A stretch of DNA of 64,000 nucleotides, taken from assembly GCA_031772625.1 (NCBI GenBank), contig CM062816.1, positions 1,667,753,385 through 1,667,817,384 of the forward strand. Reading direction: 5' to 3'. Below are positions 23,801 to 35,289 of the stretch, piece by piece. A model generated the notes under the pieces. The model was not told the DNA's origin. It saw only the letters and a list, made by a program, of their open reading frames with translations, and ran no database searches. The DNA comes from Pinus tabuliformis. Taxonomy: Eukaryota; Streptophyta; Pinopsida; Pinales; Pinaceae. The stretch's first letter is position 1; each line of letters begins with the position of its first letter. Made by a program: the position numbers and the translations under genes.

Positions 23801-25367
23801 TGATCTGAAAATGAGATCTTAGACTAATATTAAGGTATTACAGACTCATGTGCAAGATTTTCCTATATTACTTAGTGCAACGGATCGAAAAGATTGTGAA
23901 TAATATAGACAATGAAGTAGTTAGAAAACATAACAGATACACGCATAACACAACAAATAATCAAGGAGTTCACCCAAAACTCTTGGGCTACGTCTCCTGG
24001 TCCAGCTTTCAGTGGTGACCTCTCTATTATGTCTTCAAGAGTAGAGTTTTTACAAATGTGAGCTCAAATTGAGTCTCAACACAATAGGAATAAAACAACA
24101 GGGCTTTACTTGGATCCCCCAAGTCTTTTTGAGTACACAGACTCTCCCTCTCGCTCTCTATCTCTGTTTTCTCTCTGTCTCAGCACTGCCTGCCTCTGTC
24201 TCTGTCATTCTATGGCTTTTAAGCCATTCGGCATTATCTATTCATTTCCTCTTCTGGGCTCTCTGGCTCCTAGCCTTTGTCTGCTCAAATCCCCTTTGAA
24301 AGTTAAACAATCATTGTTAAACATCTTCAGGGATGGTGGCCACCTGTTTTGTAATAGAAGGGACCATCGGCGCGTTAAAAATCCCAAAACAGTCGTTCTC
24401 TGTTTACACAGAGAAATACACAGCAACACTGTAAAAATCTGCCAAAACGCCTTTTTCTGGACTTGAAATATTATTAATTCCGCCTTATAACTCCATTGGG
24501 TCCGCCTTTATATCGCTATCGCATGTCCACCATTGATCTGTGTGATCTTTGATCCAACGGTTGATATTCATTTTGGGCGGCTTATGCGTACGGAGATTAC
24601 CCACCCGAAAAGGTGGTTTTCTCAAGCCACGTGTTGGCCAGTGGATGGGATCGGGCAAAGCCCGTCCAATACCACTTACCGCCTAAGGCCCGCCCGAAAT
24701 CCCGGTCATTACGAAACTCAAAATATATATCACTACATGTATAAACCCTTTTAGGTTCGTTTTATCACTCCATTCACATTTCCTTTGTTTTTCGTTTATT
24801 TAACGAAAATGCAAAATACATTCAAAAAAAAAAAAAAAAACCTTTTACCGGTACTCAAAATATATAAAATTTCATCCATAACCCAGTCGGGTTCGGCTAT
24901 CGCAAGTCGCATTTATATCGGCCTCTCTCCTTTGTATTGCTCCGATGCGATATTGTGATGTGATATGTCGTAATCGCATATCGCATAGTCCCTCGGCCTT
25001 TGGTAGGCGCTCCTTTGTATTTTGGCGATGCGCTATTGCGAGTTAACCTGGGTCGTTGATCCACGCGCTTGATCAATGGTCCTCATTGACTTGCGCTGAT
25101 TGTTGTCACAAATTTCATATGGTAGCCTCTGATAGCCTTCGGTTGCCATCTCCAATTGCGATATGTCGATCAGCTCTGGATCGTTGATCGACCAAATTTG
25201 ACAGCTCCTGTGCATCGTTGTTCAAGTCTCTGGTAAACTCTGTTTTCACCATTTCCGCATGTTTTTTCTTGCCCGATAGTGTAATCCGCCTTTTGTAAAG
25301 GTTTTTCTCATGCGATAGTTTTTAAGTATATGAAGACTTAGATGGTTTTAGGATCCATTTTGGATCA
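23801..25367 (-). repeat. LTR (3' side) of gypsy element
   Basis: 1567 bp, starting TGATCTGAAAATGAGATC and ending ATTTTGGATCA. The neighbouring cgccttcccac (25369-25379) is the polypurine tract on the minus strand. Open frames inside it are not conserved as protein. Confidence 0.95.
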
Positions 25368-25411
25368 CGCCTTCCCACTGAAAAAGCTTTTGGACCACCA
25401 AAAGTTGGTTT

Positions 25412-25903
25412 TTAAGCATCGATCAAGTGAGGATACAGCTTCCTCACTTGTCCAATTTCTATCCATCGTGCACTGCTTGGTTTTGAACCTTTGAGTCCAA
25501 TTCTGAGGTACTCAACATCCCCTCTGCGCGTAGTTCTCACCTTCCTATCCAGAACTGTGTCTTCCTGCAACTCATTGAGATATTCAAGCAACATATCATC
25601 AATAGAAGGCAACTGACTTTGCTCTTCGGGATCTTCAATCAATGAAGGTTCAAATAGTCTCAAGTTTTCTGCATTAACTACTGAATAGATGTGCATGTAA
25701 GCTGGCAAATCAAGGCGAAAAGCGTTTTCACCAATTTTCTCAAGTATCTTGAAAGGCCCATACCTTATTAGCTTCAACTTCTTACCTTCACCTTGCATTC
25801 TATCTTTGGTGATGTATAGCCAGACTTGATCACCAACTTGGAAGCTATGCTCAATTCGATGCTTGGCATGCCTTGCCTTGTACTTGGCCTGGCTTCTTTC
25901 CAA
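25412..25903 (-). pseudogene. Gypsy integrase C-terminus with chromodomain-like tail
   Basis: Contains the GPF/Y module that follows the integrase core (YGPFKILEKIGENAFRLDLP, then NAENLRLFEP). It ends with a segment resembling a degenerate chromodomain or CR motif (DVEYLRIGLKG, then ARWIEIGQVRKLYPHL), which in chromoviruses targets integration to chromatin. It is one frame off the upstream integrase core because of an indel near 25905. The tail lacks the usual WKG tryptophan, so the chromodomain call is tentative. Confidence 0.75.
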
Positions 25904-26972
25904 CTGTTCCTACTGCTTGGTGAATTTCTTGGATCTGTTCAATGAACTTGGTTGCTTTGTCCACATCACTGTGTCCATCAACTGCTATGTCTTTTCTAAA
26001 GACAAAATCCAAGGGAGACTTTGGTGTAAAACCAAAACAAGTCTCAAAAGGAGATCTCTGAGTAGAAGAGTGCTTAGCACAGTTGTAAGCATGTTGCACA
26101 TAACACAAATGTTCATCCCAAAGCTTGGGATGCTTGCTGCAATAGCCCTCGAGCAACTGGATCACTGTCTTGTTGACCACCCCTGTTTGGCCATCTATTT
26201 GTGGATGAAATGTTGTGCTCTTCTTCAATCTGGTATCCATCAATTGCCATAGAATTGACCAAAACTTCCCAACAAATCGGAAATCTTGATCAGAGACAAT
26301 GGAAGTGGGTAACCCAAAATGAACCCAGACATGCTGAAAGAACAACTTCGTTGTTTGTTCAACTATAATCTGCTTGTTACAAGGTATTCAAATACACATT
26401 TTGTTGAACCTATCCACAATAACATGACCTTTTCTAGATTTTGGCAATCCCCCAACAAAGTCCATGGAAACACTTTCCCAAGGACGAGAAGGAACTGGAA
26501 GTGGAGTGTACAAGCCTAATTTTCTATTATTGGGCTTGCTTTTAGCACACATAGTACACCCTTTAACATATCTAGAAATTGTTTCATGCATTCTTGGCCA
26601 ATAACAGAACCTTTGCAATTGTGCAACTTTTTTACTTACACCAAAATGACCTGATATAAGAGAAGTATGTGCTTCTCGGATTATGTTAACTCTTTTAGTT
26701 TGTGGAATGCATAACTTTCCCAAATGATACAAGAGTTGTTCTTTAACATAATAATCCAATTCTTCTACTTGTTTGCCATGACTTAAAGTTGCATATACAT
26801 CTTTAAAATCTACATCTTGAGCATATTGTTCAATGCAACTTTCATGCTTTACTGAGTTATGCTTAAGTATGGTAGATGCATTTATGATTGGTCTGGATAA
26901 CATATCTACAACCTTATTGTGTATGCCCTTCTTATATCTGATGACAAGATGAAACTGTTGTAGAAAACCCAT
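25851..26972 (-). pseudogene. Gypsy integrase, catalytic Glu lost
   Basis: Begins in the RNase H tail (YKKGIHNKVVDMLSRP), then shows the HHCC zinc finger (HTSLISGHFG...CTMC) and the core. The first Asp is in MDFVGGLPKS (26460-26462) and the second in IVSDQDFRF. In the third motif, where families read GQTERVN, this copy reads GQTGVVN, so the catalytic Glu codon is GGG at 26181-26183. A TGA at 26388-26390 also splits the core. The family DDE integrase joins the element's DNA ends to host DNA; this copy cannot. Confidence 0.9.
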
Positions 26973-27350
26973 CCACCTATAGTGTCTTGATTACTGCAAT
27001 TTAGTTTGTGAATGCAAATATTGAAGTGGTTGATGATCTGTATGTATAATTGTTTCTTTTCCCATTAGGTAATGTTTCCACTTTTTCACACTCTATACTA
27101 ATTCATACAATTCTTTATCATATGTGGGATAATTAACTACTGCAGAATTAAATGTCTTAGAATGATAGCATATGGGTTTACCATGTTGCATCAACACTGC
27201 TCCCATGGCATAGTCACTGGCATCTGTTTCAATCTCAAATGGTCGTTGAAGATCTGGCAATGCTAGTACTGGTGTTGTACTAATTTTTTCTTTTAAGGTG
27301 TCAAAGGCTTTCTGTTGTTTGCCTCCCCACTAAAACACCTTGTTCAATCA
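26973..27350 (-). pseudogene. Gypsy RNase H, broken by stops
   Basis: Connects RT and integrase in the same frame. TGA at 27348-27350 and TAG at 27330-27332 (in VF-stop-WGGKQQKAFD, where relatives have VFQWGGKQQKAF) and TAA at 26991-26993 interrupt it. RNase H removes the RNA strand of the RNA:DNA hybrid. Reading through the stops, the order and spacing are normal. Confidence 0.8.
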
Positions 27351-28304
27351 TGTTAAAGCATGTAAGGGAGCTGCAATCAAGGAAAAGTTAGAAATAAACT
27401 TTTTCCAATATTGTGCTGCTCCTAGGAAACTCCTAACTTCTATAGCAAATTTGGGTTTAGGCCAGTTCACAATGACTTCAACCTTAGAGGAATCTATCTT
27501 CAATTCACCACCCCCTACAATATGACCCAAATAATTTAAATATGTTTTGCCGAATTCACATTTTGACAACTTCACATAGAGATTTTCTCTTGTCGAAACA
27601 TCTAAAGTCTGCTTTACATGCTTCAAATGTTTTTCCCATGTTTTACTGAAAACAAGAATGTCATCTAAATATACAATTACAAAATCATCAATAAACGTTT
27701 TGAGTACATCATTCATAACTCTCATGAAAGTGGCAGGAGCATTAGTTAAGCCAAAAGGCATAACCAACCATTCATACAACCCTTTCTTTGTTTTGAAAGC
27801 AGTCTTCCATGCATCTTGTTCTGCTACTCTAACCTGATGATAGCCACTATGCAAGTCCAACTTGGAAAAGTAAACTGCTTCTTTCAGCTGATCTAATAGA
27901 TCATCAATGCGAGGAAGAGGATAACGATTCTTGATCGTTATTTTATTTAGTGCTCTGTAATCAATGCACATCCTCCACAAACCATCTTTCTTTCTCACCA
28001 ACACGATTGGAGATCTGCATGGTGATGTGCTTGGTCTTATGAACCCTTTATCGAGCAGCTCCTGTACCTGCTTCTTGATCTTTGCATTCTCTAAAGCGGA
28101 TAACCTGTACATTCTGATGTTAGGCAATGGAGCATCTTGCTGCAAATGAATATCATGTACTATTTCCCTTTTGGGTGGCAGACCTTTAGGTTCTTGAAAT
28201 AGGATATCATATTCTGAAACAACTTTAACTAAATCAGCTTTCTGTTTAGCATCACAGCCTTCAAATACATTGGTTTTATCAGGGTTCTTTTCCTTTACAA
28301 CCAT
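27348..28304 (-). pseudogene. Gypsy reverse transcriptase
   Basis: A 318-codon open stretch with the full RT core: LVRKKDGLWRMCIDYRALNK, then FSKLDLHSGYHQVRV (first Asp), MPFGLTNAPATFMRVMNDVL, and the YLDDILVFS active site (YLDD at 27660-27671). The core residues look intact even though neighbouring domains are broken. It polymerises element cDNA in the virus-like particle. It is in frame with the protease upstream, separated by a stop at 28401. Confidence 0.92.
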
Positions 28305-28400
28305 TAGTAAAAATTGCTTGCATGAATTAACAATTCTTTTTATCTTCCCTGAGTTTATGAGAGAATAGTTATTTTTGAGTTTATGAGCTCTTATAATATA

Positions 28401-28880
28401 TTATATTCCATCTTTAGTGAGTTGATACTTATTTTCAGCTCTATATAATATGGCTTTTCTATCATACAAGTAAGGACTTCCTAAAACAATACCACATATA
28501 TCCAAGGGAACTATATCTAACTCAACCTCATCTACAAATGTTGACCCAATAGCAAACCTAAGTTTACATTGTCTTGTCACTTGTAGCTTTGCTTTATCAC
28601 ATACCCAACCTAATGGATATGGCTTCTTGTGAGGTATTGTTAGTAAGCCCAACTTCTTTACAATTGTTTTAGAAATCAAGTTTACCTGTGAACCACTATG
28701 AAATAAAGTATCAATCTTTTGGTGCTTGGAAATAACTCTAATATGAAAATGCTTGTGTCTTTTCCTCTCATAATTTTCATTATCAATAGATTGTGCAGAA
28801 TTACTTGTAGATGCTTCAGAATTTTTACTTTTTATACCTGTGGCTATGATTGTTGTTTCATCACCTGAGTCTGACCCCAA
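28401..28880 (-). pseudogene. Gypsy aspartic protease, catalytic Asp to His
   Basis: The retropepsin-like segment reads DTLFHSGSQVNLIS, where the family has D-S-G. The catalytic Asp codon is CAT at 28698-28700, so it encodes His and the protease would be inactive. Downstream strands (CGIVLGSPYLYDRKAILYR) match the fold. The upstream part is a Ser/Asn-rich linker after the Gag zinc knuckle. Same frame as RT. Confidence 0.85.
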
Positions 28881-28883
28881 GTC

Positions 28884-29946
28884 CTTCTGAATAGCAGCAA
28901 CAATCTTCTTCTTCTTATCACCGAACTTCTTAGGTTTCAGCTCCGGATGTAAAGACCAACAGTGTTCATCATCATGTCCATCCTTCTTGTAGTGAGAGCA
29001 TGAAGGTTTGTCCTTCTGTACAACATTTTTCTTCCTCTATTTCCATTTCAACTTCTTCTTTTCCTTTTTCTTGCTTGCAAAGGGTTTTGATGATCCCCCA
29101 ATCTCTGGGTTCACATTCTTGCCTCTAGCCTCTAGATGTGTAGCTCGAACTGATACATCATCTAGGCTAGAGGGATTAAACATGAGAATGGTGTGCTTCA
29201 AATAGCTATGTAGACCACCTATATACTTCAACAAAGTTTCAGGTGAGCTAGAAATTTGCCTAGAGTTAAAGCTCTTTTTCTAAATTCCTGGGTATAACTT
29301 TGTACACTTTGGCCCTTTAATTGGCGAAGAGTTTGCCAACTCATCATTGCTTGTTGCTTATAAGCTAGAGGATAGAACTATTTTTTAATGGTAGAAACAA
29401 ATTCATTCCAGGTAGAAATAATTTTACCATGCTTCTTCAAATCTTGTGTCCTGCCTTCCCACCACACTAGTGCAGTTCCTCTAAGGTGAAAGCTAGCCAA
29501 CTGAATCTTTCTCCTTTCTGAATCAATGTTCTACACCCTGCAATATACATCAATCTATCTAATCTAGTTATCTAGCTTTTCTGAATTTAATTCTCCATCA
29601 TAAATTAGCAAATCAAACTTTACATCTAATTTAATCAAAGAAGTTTTCTTCTTTTTCTTTTCAGGGCTAGACGGAGGTGATGGTGGAAGAGATGATGGAG
29701 GAGGCTCTTCCCCTTTCCCTTTTCCCTCTGGATGGGCATCTAGAGAAGGTTTCTCTGCTCCTTTGTCTTGATTGGGTGTGGAGGTGCTTTGACCTCGACC
29801 CTTCTTAAATTCTCGATACATCTCTTCCACCATGGCTCGCATTGCCATAAAGTTGTCCATGAACTAAGATTCTGATTCCAATGGGACTTCTCCTGCCATT
29901 CTCCTCTGAGAGTAGACTCTTCCAATCTCTGGATTAGCCTCAACAA
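28884..29946 (-). pseudogene. Gypsy Gag, decayed, altered zinc knuckle
   Basis: The N-terminal part (MDNFMAMRAMVEEMYREFKK) is followed by a Pro/Ser/Lys linker, then YDGELNSEKLDNW and the conserved WWEGR-type capsid segment, readable across several stops and at least one frameshift (29260-29560). The nucleocapsid knuckle reads CSHYKKDGHDDEHC: the second Cys of CCHC is Tyr (TAC at 28989-28991). Gag assembles the particle and binds RNA. It is in frame with the protease at its C-terminal end. Confidence 0.8.
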
Positions 29947-30029
29947 GTTTTCCTTCTGCTAGTTTGAGCTTTGACCTAGTTAGCATTCAAGAATCCAACA
30001 CAAGCTTGTCTAACCTTAGCAAACCTAAA

Positions 30030-30041
30030 GCTCTGATACCA
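30030..30041 (-). other. Primer-binding site, initiator Met tRNA
   Basis: gctctgatacca, an exact reverse complement of TGGTATCAGAGC, 2 bp from the LTR starting at 30044. Confidence 0.95.
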
Positions 30042-30043
30042 CT

Positions 30044-31600
30044 TGTTCTAAAAATGAGATCTTAGACTAATATTAAGGTATTATAGACTCATGTACAAGA
30101 TTTGCCTATATTACTTAGTGCAACAGATCGAAAAGATTGTGAATAATATAGATAATGAAGCAGTTAGAAAAACATAACAGATACACGCATAACACAAAAA
30201 ATAATCAAGGAGTTCACCCAAAACTCTTGGGCTACGTCTCCTGGTCCAACTTTTAGTGGTGACCTCTCTATTATGTCTTCAAGAGCAGAGTTTTTACAAA
30301 TGTGAGCTCAAATTGAGTCTCAACACAACATGAATAAAACAATAGGGCTTTACTTGGATTCCGCAAGTCTTTTCGAGTACACAGACTCTCCCTCTCGCTC
30401 TCTATCTCTGTTTTCTCTCTGTCTCAGCATTGCTTGCCTCTATCTCTGTCATTCTATGGCTTTTAAGCCATTCGGCGATGTCTGTTCGTTTCCTCTTCTG
30501 GGCTCTCTGGCTCCCGGCCTTTGTCCGCTCAAATCCCCTTTGAACGTTAAACAATTATTGTTAAACGTCTTCAATGATGGTAGCCACTTTTTTTGTAATG
30601 GAAGGGACCATCAGCGTGTTAAAAATCCCAAAACAGTCGTTCTCTGTTTACACAGAGAAATACACAACAACACTGTAAAAATCCGCCAAAACGCCTTTTT
30701 CCGGACTTGAAATATTATTAATTTCACCTTATAACTCCATCGGGTCCACCTTTATATCGCTATCGCATGTCCACCATTGATCTGTGTGATCTTTGATCCA
30801 ACGGTTGATATTCATTTCGGGCGGCTTATGCATATGGAGATTACCCGCCCGAAAAGGCAGTTTTCTCAAGCCACGTGTCGGCCAGTGGATGGGATCGGGC
30901 GGAGCCCGTCCAATACCACTTACCGCCTAAGGCCCGCCCGAAATCCCACTCATTACAGAACTCAAAATATATATCGCTGCATGTATAAACCCTTTCGGGT
31001 CCGTTTTATCGCTCTGTTCGCATTTCCTTTGTTTTTCATTTATTTAACAAAAATGCGAAATACATAGAAAAAACCCTTTTACCGAAACTCAAAATATATT
31101 AAATTTCATCCATAACCCCGTTGGGTCCGGCTATCACAAGTCGCATTTGTATCAGCCCGCTCCTTTGTATTGCTTCGATGCGATATTGCGATGCGATATG
31201 TCGCAATCACATATCGCATAGTCCTCAGGCCTTTGGTAGGTACTCCTTTGTATTTTTCCAATGTGATATTGCGAGTTAACCTGGGCCGTCGATTTGCGTG
31301 CTTGATCGACGGTCCTTGTTGACTCGCGCTGATCACTGTCGCAACTTTCATATGGTAGCCTCCGATAGCCTCCACTTGCCATCTCTGATTGCGATATGTC
31401 GATCGGATCTGGACCGTTGATCGACCAGATCCGACAGCTCCTGTGCATCATTGTTCAAGCCTCCAGTAAACTCTGTTTTCACCATTTCCGCGTGTTTTTT
31501 CTTGCCCGATAGTGTAATCCGCCTTTTGTAAAGGTTTTTCTCATGCGATAGTTTTTAAGTATATGAAGACTTAGAGGGTTTTAAGATCCATTTTCGATCA
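30044..31600 (-). repeat. LTR (5' side) of gypsy element
   Basis: 1557 bp, starting TGTTCTAAAAATGAGATC and ending ATTTTCGATCA, followed by the actat target duplication. Aligns end to end with 23801-25367. Confidence 0.95.
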
Positions 31601-31636
31601 ACTATAGTGTATTACAGAGTTTGTTAGGTTGCATTG

Positions 31637-31972
31637 ACTTTTAATAAATTTAAAAAATTAGATTCCTACCACGCGGCTCCCTGCCCACCAATTTCCAAAA
31701 GATTTGAGATTATTCCAATTCTAATAAGTTCTTCCATGATAAGTTCCTCATTATTATTTATAACATTCATTTATATAGCAATTTTTTTAGCAAAATGATC
31801 CATTACTTTTAATAAATTTAAAAAATTATATTCATGTCATGTGGCTCCCACCCACCAATTTCCTAGGGATTTGAGATTATTCCAATTCTAATAAGTTCCT
31901 CCACGATAAGTTTCTCATTATTATTTATAACATTCATTTATATATAACCAAATTTTATATAGAAAAATGGTC
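31637..31972. repeat. Tandem duplication, 168-bp period
   Basis: Copies starting acttttaataaatttaaaa at 31637 and 31805 (landmark gagattattccaattctaat), just right of the gypsy element. Confidence 0.85.
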
Positions 31973-33017
31973 CATTTTACAAGATGCGTAATTCCTTTTT
32001 TTTCTTAAGTTAAAGTTGACCCATAACCTTTTTATACATGGTTAATAAGGTAAATGTGTGCATTAGTAAGATATTCTTCATGTTGCAATAGTTTTTTGTT
32101 GTTATATTTATGAATCTTTTGGATATATCAACCACATTAATATTTTTAATCTGGTTGTACTAGTAGATACAAAAGACACTTAAGACTTGATCAAGAATTT
32201 TTTTTGGTACTGTGGTATTCAAACTTTGTACTTCTCAATACCTAATAATTTGCAATGTTGTATTGAAATTACCAAAGTCTAACCCAATGACTTGTATTCA
32301 CAAGCTCAAAAGTAGTGTTGTGGATTATGTGATAACTGATATCCCAATTTCCAAACAAATAGTTAATTTTGACCTCTTAAATGACTAGGAGGTTGACAAC
32401 AATTATAATCCTTTAACCCTAAGTCTTAAACTTTTCCATGCACAAAAGCACTATGAAAGATAATTTTTGTAATCAAACATGCTTGTTTTTTTATAAAAGT
32501 AAATATAATCTCTTCTTAAATTATTTAAATAGGGATTTCAAGCTTCCAACTTATAAGGACAAGATCAAAGACCTTTATCATAATTTTATTACAACCCTTT
32601 CTAGTTCTATTACCAAGTTATCTATTGAGGTGTAATATAAAGATAATAATATAACTATCATCCCTTATTATGATAATGAATGTAAAAATGTTAGAAAAAG
32701 TATTAGGGATGCTTCTAATGAATATTTTAAGCTCAACATAATATATACATGCGAAGCCCTTATTAAAAGGAACAAAAGAAAGTTAACTATAGAAATAGAA
32801 AGAAAGAGCAATTGTTAGACCTTTCTAAATTGGATTCCAGGAAGTTTTGGAGAAAAATTGAATTCATAAAACTAAAGAAAAAAATATAATTCCCTTGAAG
32901 GAGCGGAATTACTATTGAATTTAGAAAAACTTTGGACATCATTATGAAGGAAAACCTTTAGGAGAGGTTGGAAGAGGTAAAGGTTTTAAAATAGAGGAGG
33001 AATGACCCGTTATAGAG

Positions 33018-33085
33018 TTTTATGAACCCAACGTTTCGACTACCAAGTGAGTCCATCATCAGGGGATGCGTCAATAGATATTCTA
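33018..33085 (-). ncRNA. Hammerhead ribozyme core in Penelope-like element
   Basis: The minus strand reads CTGATGA (33062-33056), then a GACT/AGTC stem around an 8-nt loop (33053-33038), then GAAAC (33037-33033) followed by GTTGGG. These are the invariant hammerhead core segments in the correct order, and hammerhead motifs are a known feature of Penelope-like element terminal regions. A candidate cleavage triplet GTC lies at about 33005-33007 (minus strand). I could not draw convincing stems I and III by eye, so activity is unproven. Confidence 0.65.
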
Positions 33086-33204
33086 AAGATACTAATGATG
33101 TAAACATAAGCTAAATTTCAGAGTATATATATAGGTTTATGAAATAAATAATGTAAGAAATATGGTCGGCCATTATCTGATTAGTTTGTTAACATTTAGA
33201 TTTT

Positions 33205-33510
33205 TTTTTTAATTAATTGGTTAATCTGTTTAATTAATTATTTTTTATATTAATTAAACAAAATAATTACTTACTTAATTAATTAATTAATGAAAAAATT
33301 GATTAATTAATTAATTATTATTTATTAAATTAATTGCTTTACATATTAATTTTATATTAATTAATTATTTTTTATTTATTTTTTAACTTGTGTAATTAAT
33401 TGAATAATTAGCTTATTTAATTTATTAATTTGTTAATTAATTAATTAATTAATTTGTTTAATTGATTTGTTAATTAATTTGTTTAATTAATTAATTTGTT
33501 TAAATAATTT
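33205..33510. repeat. Low-complexity ttaat/taattaa tract
   Basis: About 300 bp dominated by taattaattaa-type repeats within the 3' region of the Penelope-like element. Confidence 0.9.
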
Positions 33511-33747
33511 GTTTATTTAGGTTCCTAAATGAAATGTCTTATGTAGAATTTAAACCCTTAAAGCTTTAGCTATAATTTTAATTGTAAATTCTAGTGTTAA
33601 TTTCTAATTATTTTAATTTGAGTTATTGTGACTATATGCTTAATTTTATTTTCCTATGTTACTATAATATTATAATTAATAATTTATGATTTGAGATATT
33701 TTTAATGAGAGAGGAGGGATTAAATTATTATAAGGGATATAAGATAA

Positions 33748-35289
33748 TTATTGATTCTTTAAGATTTCAAGTAAAGGTTTCCAGGTATTGCTTAGTTTTA
33801 GTCCATCGTCTCGGTTCAAGTTGTTCTTCCTTTTTTCTATTTCAATGGCTTCTTTGATTTGCCTTTCAAGATAGTGGTCTTCTTTTCTAACTAATTTGAC
33901 CTCTTCCATGCAGATGTAATGACAGGAAGAGTAAACAGGTTCTGCTAAGGCCGATTTTGAGGTCCTTTCTCTTCATAAGTCAGCAGTGTGTTCTTTAATT
34001 CTGATGTTAAGAGACCTACCCATTTCACCTATGTATTCCTTTCCACATGAGGAAGGAATAACATAAACACCTTTTTGCATGTTAGGGTTTATGGGATCTT
34101 TGACTGAGTTGAATAATTGTATGATGGTGTTGGCAGGAGTGAAGGCTACATTAATGTTGTGTTTATTAAGAATTTTAGTAATTTTATCAGTGGTGCCTTT
34201 TATGTACGGAAGGGAGACCTTAGGAGTTGATAAATTTTGATCTTTGATATCATTATTATTCTTGTTTAGGGTTAGTTGCATGACTTTATTAATGGTATTC
34301 CTATCATAGACATTTAGTTCAAACACTTTGTGAAGATGGTTGAGCTCATCTTTTAAATGTTCAGGATCAGATATTCTTGCTGCCCTAGTGGTTAAGGTTC
34401 TTATGATGCCAATCTTCTGTTTAGGGTGGTGATGAGAATTTGCATGTAGATATCATTCTGTATGGGTTTTCTTTCTATAGACTTGGAAACCAAGTGACCC
34501 TTCTTTTTTAGATAGAAGGATATCCAAAAAGGGAAGCTGGTTGTTGTTTTCAGTTTCAATAGTGAATTTTATATGGTCAGAAAGGCTATTTAAGTGATTG
34601 AGGAATAGGTCAAGTTTTTCCTTTCCATGACTCCACTTGGCAAATATTTCATCGACAAACCTTTTCCATTCTTCAGGGATGTATGGAAATGACCTAAGAG
34701 CCTTTTGTTCGAAGTGCTCCATAAAGATGTTGGCAACTATGGGGGATAGAGGAGAGCCCATAGCCACACCATGGGTTTGTTCATAAATTTTACCTTTAAA
34801 ACTGAAGTAAGAGGATTTTAAACAAAGTTCCAGAAGATCCACCGTTTCTTTATCAGTGATGTTACTCATGATATTAATAGTTTCATCAATAGGAATCATA
34901 GTATAAAGAGATACAATATCAAAGCTAACCATGAGATCTTCGTCCTTCATTTCTATGTTATTAATCCATTGAACAAAAGAAGAGGAGTCCTTAATATAAG
35001 AAGGGGTTTTACCTGACAGGGGTCTAAGTTTTTTGGCCAGGTGTTTCGCCAGAAGGTAAGTAGGGGAACCTATGGTATTGACTATAGGTCTGAGAGGTAT
35101 GTTAGGTTTATGGACTTTAGGAGCACCATAAATTCTAGGAATAATGGAACTATTAGGGATGATTTTCTTTTTTGTGATGTCGTCTAAGGATGATTCTTTG
35201 ATTTTCTTAATTACTTCACGCATAATTTTCTCACTGGGATCTTTAGTAATGATTTTATAACAACCACTGTTATTTAGATGTTTTTCCAT
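33748..35289 (-). pseudogene. Penelope-like RT plus GIY-YIG endonuclease ORF
   Basis: One frame of 514 codons ending at TAA 33748-33750, with two in-frame TGA stops (34450-34452 and 33973-33975). RT motifs are YGAPKVHKPNIPLRPIVN, DLMVSFDIVSLYTMIPID, HGVAMGSPLSPIVANIFME and the active site RFVDEIF. The family has VDD; here the second Asp is Glu (34648-34656). A conserved linker follows (RYLHANSHHH-type, read across the first stop). The endonuclease motif is GVYVIPSSCGKEYIGEMGRS with RIKEH, and a downstream ALAEPVY retains the catalytic Glu. Further RT sequence should precede 35289; the ATG there is internal to the family protein. The product primes reverse transcription at a nicked target. Confidence 0.9.

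Larger units (their letters stand above)
23801..31600 (-). mobile_element. Full-length dead Ty3/gypsy element
   Basis: A 7.8-kb element with two LTRs (23801-25367 and 30044-31600), TG...CA ends, an initiator-Met primer site at 30030-30041, and an identical 5-bp target duplication actat at 23796-23800 and 31601-31605. Domain order on the minus strand is Gag, protease, RT, RNase H, integrase, chromodomain-like tail, which is Ty3/gypsy order. Protease to integrase shares one frame interrupted by stops at 28401, 27348, 27330, 26991 and 26388, with a frameshift near 25905. The first 340 bp of the LTRs differ at about 5% of sites by eye. Confidence 0.95.

Noticed and set aside
24110..24466. 118-codon plus-strand open frame
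   Set aside because: Lies in the LTR of the gypsy element; the equivalent frame in the other LTR (30330-30710) drifts without protein-level conservation, and LTRs here are non-coding.
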